A DNA stretch of 64,000 bases from Macrotis lagotis (lineage: Eukaryota > Chordata > Mammalia > Peramelemorphia > Peramelidae). Of this stretch, positions 1 through 10,860 are shown piece by piece. Position 1 is the stretch's first letter. Each line of letters begins with the position of its first letter. The translations under genes and the position numbers were made by a program. The stretch is taken from assembly GCF_037893015.1 (NCBI RefSeq), contig NC_133660.1, forward strand, positions 283,395,534-283,459,533, read 5' to 3'. The notes under the pieces were generated by a model that did not search any database, had not been told where the DNA came from, and saw only the letters and a list, made by a program, of their open reading frames with translations.

Positions 1-257
1 GGGGATTTCCCCTTCTGCTTCTGGGAGCCAAATACTTCAGTCTGACCTTTAAAACCATCCAGTCCATCATTTGAGGCTGATTTTATGTTACTTCCCCTTA
101 ATCTACCTTCCAGTCAAATAGGCTTAATTTTCCATTCTCCAATTTAACTGACATTTCATCTTCTACCTCTGGGGAATGTTCCTCCTCCTCACCTCAAGAG
201 CCACCACCTCCAGGAGAACCATTCTGATTTCCCCAATTGGTGGGACCCTCTCAACTC

Positions 258-490
258 AGTTGTTTTTTTAGTCATGTGTGACTCTGTGACTCCATTGGAG
301 TTTTCTTAGCAGAGATATGAAGTGGTTGGCCATTTCCTTCTCCAGCTCATTTTGCAGATATGGAAACTGGGGCAAACAGGATTAAGAGACTTGTGGAAGG
401 TCACACAACTAGGTATCCCGAGGCTGAATTTGAATTCAGGTCTTCCTGATTCCAGACTTGGAACTCTGTCCACTTTCCTGGCTCCTTTGT
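258..490 (-). mobile_element. tRNA-derived CORE-type SINE, reverse
   Basis: 'tttccttctccagctcattt' and 'ttgaattcaggtcttcctga' in reverse orientation. Diverged. Confidence 0.7.
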
Positions 491-1238
491 ATTTACTTTC
501 ATATATTTTGACTTCATTTATTTGTTTTGTTGACTGTGAATTGTCTACAAGTGTGTATCGGCTTGTTTTTCTGCAGATCCTCCTTGAGGGTAGGAATGGT
601 TGTGGTGGTTTCTTTTGTTGTTTCATAATTATCCCTTGTCATCTTGGAGAAGGAAGGCCAAACATCATCATCATCGGTTATCCTGGACCCCTCACATGGA
701 GTTTGGCACCAAAAGGTCATGAATAGAGACTTGTGGATTGAAGGGAGGCTTGAATGAAATCCCCTCTTTTCCTGGTCGCTCTTCAAGCTGTAGTGAAAGT
801 GTTTTCCTGGGCTGGAAGAGCCAAGCCCGCCTTCCCTCCTTAGAGAATGATCAGGGAGGTTTCCTGTGGCTTTCTGTTGTCCTGATCTTGGGGCTGGGAC
901 ACAGAGGGGACTATGGCGATGTCACCCTGAGACAAGTCCTGCCGCCAAACTGTCGATACCAGTCCTTCCCAAAACATTTGTAGATCCTGCTTAGCATGAA
1001 AGTATAGATCCCACTGGACAGAGAATTCTGGCCTCACTTTCCAAAGAAAGCCAACACACAGCCTGCCAACTATGCCTAAACCGGAAAGAAGAAAACTGGG
1101 GGGACCACCCCCACAGAGCTTATAGTCTAGTGGAGCAATCCAAGGAGCTTCCTAATGGGGGAGACAACCATACAGAATAAATCATAAATCCAAAGTAATG
1201 AGGGAGAGGCTCAGAAAAGGCTTTATTTTGAAGGTGAT
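491..1238. other. Intergenic, nothing recognised
   Basis: No familiar protein, RNA or repeat landmark in this stretch. Confidence 0.5.
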
Positions 1239-1570
1239 TTGAGGAAAACAGAGAATTTTATTTATTTTTATTTTTCCAGGTACATATTACGAAAGTTTTT
1301 CAACATTCATCCTTACACATATGTGTATTTTTTAAGGTACCCAATTTCCTCAGTGATGAAAGTCAGGCGGATGTTATACATTCACATTTGTGTTAGACAT
1401 ATTGTTAGAGCAGTGATTTTCTGTATGAGGAATGAGGATTAAGGGGAAAGAGAAAAGCATGAGATAGGAAAGAAATGCATAAGAGAAATTTTTAAAAAAG
1501 CAAACGTGTTCATCAGATTCTGAAGGGTTTTCTTTTTGTTTTGTTTTGGAAAATAGAATTTTAAATACTG
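1239..1570 (-). mobile_element. L1 3' UTR fragment
   Basis: Shares 'tatgaggaatgaggattaag' and 'gttcatcagattctgaa' with the L1 3' UTR near 61505-61575. No coding sequence. Confidence 0.5.
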
Positions 1571-2434
1571 AAATGAGGAAGAAAAGCCTAGAGGATGGCC
1601 TGGGCAAAGGTACAGATTTGGAAAGTCGAGGGACATGGACACCTGTGGAGAGGATGGGCCTGATTGACTCTGGTGGTGAAAGCTCTGGAGGATGATGGGC
1701 AGAGGAGGCCAGGAAAGGTATTCTTCAGAAGGGGTTGGTATTTCATCAGAGCCATCCACACTGGGAAAGCTGAGATGATGAAGAATGCCCATTGTTCTAA
1801 CTATGTAAGCCTTTGTTACTTCGATGGAAGAATCTCAGACAGATGTGGCCAATGGCCGATGAGCCGGGTCCGGAATCGTCAACAAGTCGGCTTGGAGGGC
1901 TTAGCATGGGTTAGATGGTGGACCCTGGGAGAACCAGAGAGGGAGGGCAGGTTGGCCTTTGGGGAACTGCTTGAAGAGTCTTCATCACCCCAGGCTTCCT
2001 CTCAAACAAGGACCCAACTTGTTAAGAATGGTGCTTGTTGAATAATGGCGTATGGCCACCAGCCATGGAACGCTGTGTTCTGGGAAGAATGGAAGTTGGA
2101 AGTTGTCCAAAGGGCAATGGAGAGGCCCATGGCAGGCTCAAACTGTGGGATGTCACCAAGCGAGAATTATGTAAGAGATGTGGGGCAAAGGATGAAACCA
2201 GAAGGAAGTTAGATGGAAAAGGAGGTGGCCTAGTCCTGGGTGAGTGTGAGGGTTAGATCATGGAGACCCCTTGGGGCCACTGGCATGCTCACTTTGTCCC
2301 TGTGGAGTGGCAGCTTGGGATGATACCCCCTTAATATGGAGGCTTCAGAATATTGGGTGGAAATCTTCTGGAGAAATTAAAGAGTGACTTAGAGCAGAGG
2401 AGGGGATGTGAATGAGTTTGAATTGCATTCACTC
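1571..2434. other. Intergenic, nothing recognised
   Basis: Purine-rich sequence with the feel of an old repeat, but no landmark I can name. Confidence 0.45.
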
Positions 2435-2900
2435 CTCTACTCAATAAACTTCACTGGCTCCCTGTTACCCCTAAGGACTTCTGTTGACCTCTACCAGCTT
2501 GGGTCTAAGCTTTTTGCTTTTTCACTGCCATCTCACTTTGTCCTTTGTGGGGTTTTTGTTTTGGGGGGGTAGAGAGAGGAGTGGCTCAAGTTTTTTCTTG
2601 TCTTCCTGCCACATCTCTCCATCTTCCATCTCTGTGCTTTTGCCCAGGTCATCCTCAAGGCTTTTCTTCCTCGTTTCAGTCCTTAAAATTCTCTGTTTTC
2701 CTCAGATCACCTCTACATGAGATCTTGTATTATAAATACCTTGTATTTATGATTTTTTCTGTATCCAGTGTCAGGTGTCTGCTTCCTTAGAATGGAGGCT
2801 CCTCGGAGACAGGGACCATTTTGTTTTGCTTTCTATCTTTGCAGCTTCAGCACTTAGCATCTAGTAGGCCCATTAAAATGCTTATAGAGTGACTGTTTGA
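2435..2900 (+). mobile_element. L2 3' end
   Basis: Carries L2 landmarks: 'aataaacttcactggctccc', a tract like 'gaggctcctcggagacaggg', and 'agcacttagcatctagtagg'. Confidence 0.65.
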
Positions 2901-3109
2901 TGGCTAGTAGGAAATACTTATCTCCACTAGATCACAGATCCAGCAGCATATGGAAAGCTCTCCCTAGGAGGGAGCCCCAGGAGATTCATCTCTCTTCAGT
3001 GGTGCACTCCGAAGTCACTTAATACGTTCATTAAATGAATGAATGAAAGCCGGTCTATTTGGAATTACAATAACCCACATTAAAATCGTTAGAGAATTCC
3101 CTCCCAGTG

Positions 3110-3235
3110 CCCAGCTCAGGCATTTTACAGATTGTGAAGTCAGACGAGGTATGAGTTTGAATCCTGCCTCTGATAATTACTAGTTGTTTGGCCTTAGTCT
3201 CCTCATCTTTCAAATGGGGCCAAGGATACCTGTTG
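3110..3235 (+). mobile_element. MIR-like fragment
   Basis: 'gagtttgaatcctgcctctg', then 'tctcctcatctttcaaatgg'. Confidence 0.55.
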
Positions 3236-5955
3236 TTTCCTTTTGAGTGCTGTATTGAGAATTGTATCCTCTGTAAATGAAGAAAAACTTCGGGACGATC
3301 CCCAGATCTGGAAGAGAGGAACAGGCCAATTAGGGAAGTCCCACTTCCCTTGCCTTTTCCTGCCTATGTGCCAGTCCCCAGGCATTCAAAAGAAGGATGG
3401 GGGCTATGGAGCTCAGCCCTGTCTTTTTCCTCACAGGGCTCACATTCTTCGGAGAGACAGATACCTTAACTATCAGCTGAGCTGGGGAGGGAGAGAGAGA
3501 TCCTTAGGCTGAGGTTGCTGGGAAGTCTGAGGGGAGGTGAGGAGGGAGGGGGAGAGCAAGGCGGGGACCACGTTCCAGGCAGAGACCGAGGTCTGGGAAG
3601 GAATAAGGAATTCTGGGGAACAGCGAATAGGACAGTTTGGTTGAACTGGAGAATTCACCAAGGGATAGAATTCAAGATTTGCTGTGAAGTGATTCTGCAG
3701 AGATGGGTTGGGAGAGGATGGAGGAGCGTGGGAGTGATGCCAGGGGGAGCCTCTGGCTCTTGGAGGGTGGGTTCATTTTTGTGGGTCTGATATGGTCAGA
3801 ATTGCATTTTGGGGAATTCATTTCGGCAGCTGTGCGTTGTGGAGAATGGACGGGAGGGACGAGAGACCCCGGGCATCGAGGTGACTGCAGTGGTCCAGGG
3901 CAGAGGTGTTGAGGGTGTGAGAATGGGGCCAGCAGATGGTGTGGGACAGATCCTGGATGGCAGGCAGAACTTGTCCCCAAGGTCCCAGGCAGGCCGCCCA
4001 GCCGGACAGAAAGAGGGGGGTTTTGGAGTCAGCCCCAGGTGTCCTGCATTCAGGTTGTGGCCCTCCCAGCAGGAAATACTGACCGGGTGTGGCTAAAGCC
4101 TGCTCTAACTGTGCAATTCTGGGATTCCAGGCTGGACTGGGAAGTGTCAGCCAGCAGGCCCCATCCCTCCCAGCCCGGGGAAGCCCTGGCCTGGGGAGGT
4201 AGCTGGAAAGGCCTGGGATGCGCCCGTTCATTCTCCCCACAGGAAATGCTTCTAACCATGGGAACATGGCAGGGAGTGGAGGAAGAGGGCAAGGGGGCAG
4301 GGGCCTTGGTGCCGGGGAAGCGGCTGAACCTGGCAGCTTGCCCGGGTTCTCATACAGCCCGGCACCCCGGGTTCAGAGGGCAGGCAGGGTCAAACACCCA
4401 CAGATGTCCCCTTTGCTCCCAGCTGCCCAGGGGAGGGGAGATCAATGGAGAGTCCCAGGGCCCCTCAGCTGCTGCCTCCTGCATGCTCTGGGAAGGGGGG
4501 CTGGGGGACAGAGCCACTCCGCTCTCTACCCCTCCCCCCAAAACAAAAATCCCACAAAGGACAAAGGGGCCTGGGAGACCTTAGCAAGGGCCTGAAGGGG
4601 AAAGGGGAGTGGACTTAGGTTTGAGGCCTAGAATGTCCCAGAGTGGGAAGGACTGCCCCCCCCCCCCCAGGTGAGGCTAGGTGACACCTGACAGGGAAGG
4701 TAGGGAAGGAATTCAGGGTCAAGTACAAGTTAGACCAGGTGGCTGGGAGGCGGGGAAACTCGAGAATAAGGAGTTCCCTAGGGTGCTGCATGTGGAGGGC
4801 TGTGGAGACAGAGATCCAGGGAGAGCAGGAGAGGGAGAAGTGGAGCAAAGGCAAGAGGGACAGAGGGGAGAAAGAGGGGGAAAAGAGAGGGAAGAGAGAG
4901 AAGAGATGGGGGAGAGAGGGGAGGGGGGAAGTCCTCTAAGCCATCCCTGCTTCCTGGCCTGAGGGTGTTCAAGCTCATAAAACCTGCCGGACTCTTGGAC
5001 TGGAGAGAGCCAGCTGCCCCGCATTTCGAGGGCAGCTGAGGGCTGGGCCCTGGGGGCCCTGGGTCTGGGCTCTGGTTTAAAGTGTTACCCAAGTCTGGCA
5101 CCAGCCGCAGATGCTGGAAAACGTAGGAGAGAGAAATCAAAGAGAAGCAAAGTAAAAGGGAACTCCTGATCCAAACCTGCAGAGAGAAGGAAACCCCCAA
5201 TGGGGGGGGGCAGATGAGGAGGAAAAAGAGGTCCCAGAGGGGTCGGTCAGCTCAGCTCTCCCTCAATTCCGAGGAACTGGCTTAGAATCCACTCACTGCA
5301 ACCACTCCCCTGATCTTCCTTTTCCCATCCGGGAGCTCCCTGGTGGGGGGAGGGAGAGGGGCTGGGTCTCCTGGACAGGAATACTTCAGCCTTGAGGTAC
5401 TCTGGGAGGTTGAATGGTTTGAATGGCCATTCAAACGCTAACTCACAAGCCCCCACTGGTGGGTTTCCCTTTATTAGTTGGCCAGAGGACACAATTTAAA
5501 ATAAAAGGCATTATGCTTCATTATGTATCGGGGACATATTCTGTCCCAGACACATATAGCATCATTGGAGAGAATGCATGGGACACGTTAGGAACACGTG
5601 AGGCCAGAGGGAACTTGTGTCTCCCCTATGGGCTGACAGGCAGCTAGCATCTACTCTAGTTGCCTCTTCTAGGGCTGCTCCCCTGGGTCTCCCAGGCCAT
5701 GTAGACCTTGCTTAGCAAGACCCTTCTGGTCTCTCATGGCCACTGCTCAGCCCTGGTCCATTGTTCTTGTGGAGAAGCCATGGAGGTCACAGGATCAGGA
5801 AGCCTGAAGTTCAAGTCTCTCCTTTACCACATAGTGGGGGTAGGACCCTTTAGCTCTGGACAACCATCTTCTGTAACTTGCAGAGAGGTTGCCGACATAT
5901 ATTGGGGGAGGGTCTTTCTTCATCTGCAAATTCCCTAGAACAATGGAATCCCAGG
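3236..5955. other. Intergenic, GC-rich, nothing recognised
   Basis: Open frames of up to 181 codons exist here but show no familiar protein and overlap on both strands, as expected in stop-poor GC-rich DNA. Contains a purine-rich GA tract at 4800-4935. I see no gene or clear repeat. Confidence 0.6.
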
Positions 5956-5959
5956 TGCA

Positions 5960-6260
5960 GCCCCTATCTCTCCTTTATCTATGTCCCTATCACCTCCTTC
6001 ATAGGGTATAAACTTTGGGAGGGCAAAGATTGTTTTATTGTTATCTCTGTATCCTTAGCACTCAGCACAGTGCCTCATACACAGTAGGCATTTAATAAAT
6101 ACTTGTGATTGACTGAAGTCTGGAAAGCCTCCCTTTTCTTAGAAGGCCTGATTTCCTTAATGATTCAGTTCAAGGACCCATTTTATCAAAGCTTTCTTTG
6201 ATCCCCCAGCTTCAAGTGCACCCCCTTCCTAAATTCATTCATGCATGTATGACCCTCCAG
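5960..6260 (+). mobile_element. L2-type 3' fragments
   Basis: 'ctttgggagggcaaagattg' and 'agcacagtgcctcatacaca' with 'aataaatacttg' match the L2/MIR3-type 3' end. A second piece ('aaagctttctttgatccccc') follows. Confidence 0.55.
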
Positions 6261-6869
6261 CCGGGTCATCCAGAAGCAGTCACCCTCCTAAGGACAGGAT
6301 GGGCCAACCAGGGAAACTGAGTCAGTTCTGAGTCATCAGGAGGCCAGAGAAGCTGGGGGGGGTTGGAGAGGGAGAGCTAGGGACCAGGGGTGTGTGTGTG
6401 TGTGTGGGGGTGCACCCACCATCAGTTTTTCTTTTTAAACTCTGCCCTTGTGCTCATGTGGGGGTGGGGTTGGCACAAGCAGGGGAACAGACCTGATCTT
6501 GCAGTGAGTGCATGGTCATAGTGGACCCCATGATAGAAATTCCCCACCATTTCCTTGGGTTGATGGTGATCACTTCCTCCCTAGGTCTCAGTGACTCAGC
6601 TGCTGGATCCTTGTCCTGGACTTTCCCTCTGGCTGAACTGAGCTCAGTGAACATTCCCTTGCCTGGTATTTGTCTCTGGCCCCTCACCCGGGCACCTGCC
6701 AGCCGCCAAAGCTGTTGCAAGGGAGAGTGGATGGATTTGCTTCTGGGAAAATCTGTCTGGCACCTCCGAGTTTTCATTCATCTCACTGGCCTCCTCTGAT
6801 TCCTCTTTGTGGCATGAAGCTTCCAGATCAATCACTCAACCAGGATTTATTAAGCACCCACTGTGTACC

Positions 6870-7090
6870 AGCATGGAGCAGTGAGGTGGTGGAGCAGATA
6901 GAATGCTGGGCCCAGAATCTGGAAGCCAAGTTCAAAGCTGGCCTTAGCCAATTCCCAGCTGTGTGCACCTGGGCAAGTCACTTCACCCTGTCTGCCTCAG
7001 TTTCCTCATCTATCAAATGAGCTGGAGAAGGACATGGCCAACCCCTCCAGGGTCTCTGCCAAGAAAACCTCAAATAGGGTCACGAAGATT
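6870..7090 (+). mobile_element. tRNA-derived CORE-type SINE, forward
   Basis: Head near 6885, 'cctgggcaagtcacttcacc', then the 'agctggagaaggacatggcc' body and 'caaatagggtcacgaag' tail. Forms an inverted pair with the copy at 7130-7390. Confidence 0.75.
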
Positions 7091-7129
7091 CAATAAGAAT
7101 AAAAAAAGCAGTATGTAACTAGAGAAATA

Positions 7130-7390
7130 CTGACTGCCTGCTATCCAAGGACCAGTGTGACTATGGGGGTTCTTGTCCGACTCTGGGACCCCAGTGGGGA
7201 TTTCTAGACAAAGATACCACAGCGGTTTGCCATTTCCTCTTCCAGCCCACTTTATAGATGAGGAAACTTTTCGATATGTAAAACAGACAGGGTGAAGTGA
7301 CTGGTGCAGGGGCACGCACAGCTAGGAAGTGTCCAAGGTCACATTTGAACCCAGGACTCCAGATCTGGTGCTCCATCCATTGCCGCTAAG
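7130..7390 (-). mobile_element. tRNA-derived CORE-type SINE, reverse
   Basis: The same family in opposite orientation: 'gccatttcctcttccagccc' and 'tttgaacccaggactccag'. Confidence 0.75.
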
Positions 7391-7544
7391 TTTGGAAAGG
7401 AGCAATCCAAGGATGGACTTTTTAGTCCCAGGGACTTTCAAAACTCACCTTCCAGTTAGCAGGTTATGAGGAGAGCACTCAGAAGGCTGAACCTGCTGGG
7501 CCCTGCAGTTCTCAGGTGTCTCTGCTTCTCAGCAGCAGCTACTC

Positions 7545-7660
7545 CTCCCCCACTTTTACAGGGAGGGAAACTGAGGCCCAGAGAGGCCATGGAAGGCTAC
7601 AGCTTGCCCAGGTCACAGGTGAGCAGCAGAGCAGGACCGCAAGACTCAGGGCTCTAACCC
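7545..7660 (-). mobile_element. MIR-like fragment, reverse
   Basis: 'gggaaactgaggcccagaga' and 'cttgcccaggtcacaggtga'. Confidence 0.55.
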
Positions 7661-10460
7661 AGCGTCCTTGGCAGTGACAACACTTCTGGGGGGCAACTTT
7701 TGCCTGAAGGGAGACTCACCTGTCTGGTTCACCCCCTCTCCCTATTCCTTTCCTCTCTTCTCCTCCCTTCCCCCTCCCCTTCCTGGATTTTGTCTTCCCT
7801 TTATCTGCAGCTGCCCAGTCCTCTTCCGGTGACCATCAAGGCATTAGAATGTAAACTCCCTGAGGGTAGGCCTGGTTGGAGTGAAGTGGGGGGGCCATGG
7901 AGGGAAGTGATTCCTTTGGGTCTCAAAGGCAGGCTGGTGCTGCTTGTCCTTCCTTGAAATGGACCAAGGACATCCTTGGGGGTGTCTTGACTTGCCAGTG
8001 AAGTGGGTTGGTGCAGAGAGAACTCGCCACTCTCCTCCAGTGTTCTAGATCTGGCCATGGGCATGACGTGGGAACCCGTGGAGGCCCTGCTCCTTTTGCA
8101 ATCCCTGGTCTCAGCCCACTCAGTGCCCAAGGGCTGGGCTGAGCCCTGGGACACAAGATGACCCCATTTACCATCACCATAGTACCCATGGGGTGATAGT
8201 TGGGGAGGCGAGCCAGGCCGTCAGAGGAGACAGACTGCTCAGGAGGTGGGGGCAGGCCCTCCCCCAATCTGCACTACAGATTTAGGCTTCAAAGGACAAC
8301 AGGAAGGCTACCAATCCAACTCCTTCACTTGAGGGATAGGGGAACAGATCTAGAGGTGGACAGTGACTTGTCCAAGGTCATTCAGGGCCTCAGCCTTCCA
8401 ACCAGGCCACAACTGAGCAGGGAGAGTTCTTTCTGGATGGGTTCTTCCAAATTGAGACTCTAAGGCTGCAAAGCCCATCCTGGTGAGGATGGCCAAGCCT
8501 GTCTCCTTCCTCCTCTGCTTGGCTGGGCCTTGGGGCCAGGGCCTCGCAGCAGGTTGAGAGGAAGCCCGGCCCAAGGGCTGGACCTTGGCTTTCCCTGGCT
8601 GGTTGGCGCTTGCTGAGGGGAAAAGGAGATAGTTGGGAGGAAGCCGTGGCCCACCCACCCAGCGAAGATGACAGCCAGGGGAAGTGGCAGGGCTGGGCTG
8701 GTGACCCTGGATGAAGGTCAGGGGAAAGGAAACAGTCAGGCTGGAATGGGCTGCAGATGTCAGAGCAGGCTGGTGGGGCCCGGGCTGGGCCCCTGGCCCC
8801 CCTCCAAGGGGGCCCAGGGTTTCTGTGGCTCCCAGTGGGTTCCCACGCGCCTGCAGCTCTTAAGGCCTTTTGTTCTCCTGTCCTTCCCCTAGACGTGGCT
8901 GGAATCCCAAATGGTGCCCTGAGAAGGGGTGAGGGCAGGGCCGTGCCAGGGCAAGCAGGCCAAACAGGTAGGATGGTAAGAGGCCGATTATCTTCTCCCC
9001 TCGGCCTTCAGTCTGGCAACAAACAGGTCTGACGGAACCTCAGTTAACTCTGACCCACAAAGACCTCGGGGCCTTATTTTCCAGGGAGCCTCAGACACGG
9101 CTCGGGGGAGGGACAGCTTGGAGGTCCCTGGGTGACTCTTGGGTGCCCACTCCTCACTTCTCTGCCCCGGCCTGCAGGGGAGCAGACCCCAAGAGGGGAG
9201 GGCTCTGAGGACCCTAGGGGGAGTGACCCAGGAGGCAGGGGCCCAGGGACCTCTTACTGTTGGCCAGGGAACAGCATCTCTGAAACATGCCTGCTCTCTG
9301 CCAAGCCTGTGCCACCCCCTTCCAACTCTGAAATGCCCGCCTGGGCCCCCAGTTCACACAAACTTTGTCTCTTGGCAGCTGGGCTCCGAGGCCCCCAGTT
9401 CACTCCTTAGACCCTAGGCCGCCTTTTTTTGCATTTCCAATGACACCCCTTCCTGTTCCCACTCAGCCCTATGGGGGTGAGTAATGAAGATAGGCCTGGA
9501 AGAGACCTGCATTTGAACTTGGGCTCTGACCCGAGGTTCACAGGTCTAGTCCTCCAGACTCAGCCTGGCTCAGGGTTGGAAACCAGGCCCTGAACCCCCA
9601 GCGGAGTGCGCCCTTTCACCTTGCTCACCTACACTACGGGGCTAAGGTGCCAGAAGCAGGAGCTGCCCTATCATGGCTGGGGCCAGGGGGACAAAAAGGG
9701 CAAGAAGGAATCTCACTTGGCACCCCCGAGGCCAGCTCTGCCAGGGAGGTTGAGGGAGTGGGCTGGGCTGAACTGGTCCACCATGGAGGTTAAGACCAGG
9801 CCCAAACGGGTCTGGTAGCTGAGATGACAAGGCACTAACTCTGCATGGGGCCAGGCGAGAGATAAGGCCGAGAGCACATGGAGTCCTGGCGTTCTGGCTG
9901 AGCTTATCCAGGGTTAATCTTCACCCCAGAAAGAGGGAGGGGGCTGGTGGCCCTGCAAGAGGGGCCCAAAGGTCACAGGCCTCCCTAGTGTCCAGTGAGG
10001 GGGAGGGAGAAGCCAGCCTGGCTCTGCCACCCTTTGGGGCTGGTTCCAGTTCTCATCTTACCAGAAGCTAAAAGCGGGAGGCACCTGTGAGGCATTAATG
10101 AAACCCGAACGGTGGCACCCGCCCTGGTCCAGCCCCAAACAGAAGGATTTCCTTTCACCCGCCTCATTCCTGGCAGCAGTGCTGCTTCCTCCAGCACAGA
10201 CCTGGCCCCCACCGTGGGGTTCCTTGGGCCACACAGGCAGGAGGGGCTGGTTGCCCATCCCCAGGGAATCCAGTCCTTGGGCATTCTCCCCTGCAGATGC
10301 CAGACATGAGGGTGATGAGGGGCAGGCAGCCGAGGTGAGGTGGTGGGGGAAGCCCAGGCCTAGCCCAGACTGGGCTAGGGGGTGGGGTAGGAGCCACTTG
10401 GGGAGGCTCCAGCCTCTCTGAACAGGGAGACAGGACGAGAGGCTCCATGCCAAGTCAGAC
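7661..10460. other. Intergenic region downstream of POLA2, nothing recognised
   Basis: GC-rich with a few SINE-like traces. No coding exon, RNA gene or complete repeat could be supported. The human neighbour CDC42EP2 was looked for here and not found. Confidence 0.55.
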
Positions 10461-10468
10461 CAAAGAAA

Positions 10469-10474
10469 TTTACT
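10469..10474 (-). terminator. Possible POLA2 polyadenylation signal (AGTAAA variant)
   Basis: On the minus strand AGTAAA lies about 240 nt after the POLA2 stop codon. No canonical AATAAA is seen between here and the stop. Weak evidence; 3' reads would decide it. Confidence 0.3.
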
Positions 10475-10710
10475 TTGACAAATGTCCATTTTGTTCTACA
10501 TAGAAAACGTCCCTTTTCCTTTACCAAGTAGAGTGATTAGCTGAGTGCGGACAGTGTGGGCCTATGGAGCGCAGGCCACGGCGTGCTCCTAGGGGAAAGC
10601 CCAACTTGGGCCAGAGGTGCTGCTGGGGTCTTGCCTGAGAGCTCCGCTAGTCTCCAGCCCCCTCTGGGGTCCCACACTGGTGTTCCTGGGGCAAGATGAG
10701 AGGACGGGGG

Positions 10711-10860
10711 TCAGATCTTGACCACCTGGACCGCTGTGCACGGGCTCTTCCTCCCGCTGCCGTCAGCAGCCTGCCTGCTGATGTAGAGACGCCCAAAGGT
10801 GCCCCCCACCTGCCCCTTGGTGAGGCGCCCGGGGTTCACGCAGACACAGCCCAAGATGTC
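10711..10860 (-). CDS. POLA2: POLA2 terminal coding exon 18
   Basis: Codes residues 559-607 and a TGA stop at 10711-10713. It carries 'LGCVCVNPGRLTKGQVGGTF' and ends 'VQVVKI' (human VQVVRI from memory). Acceptor ttcag|GAC. Confidence 0.96.
   Translation of the reverse strand, partial: DILGCVCVNPGRLTKGQVGGTFGRLYISRQAADGSGRKSPCTAVQVVKI

Noticed and set aside
4039-4595. Open frames of 125-181 codons in the GC-rich left part
   Set aside because: Overlap on both strands, low complexity, no recognisable motif, no splice-site support.
1-10460. Search for CDC42EP2, the expected neighbour 3' of POLA2 in human
   Set aside because: None of its characteristic sequence is present on either strand; it may lie outside the window.
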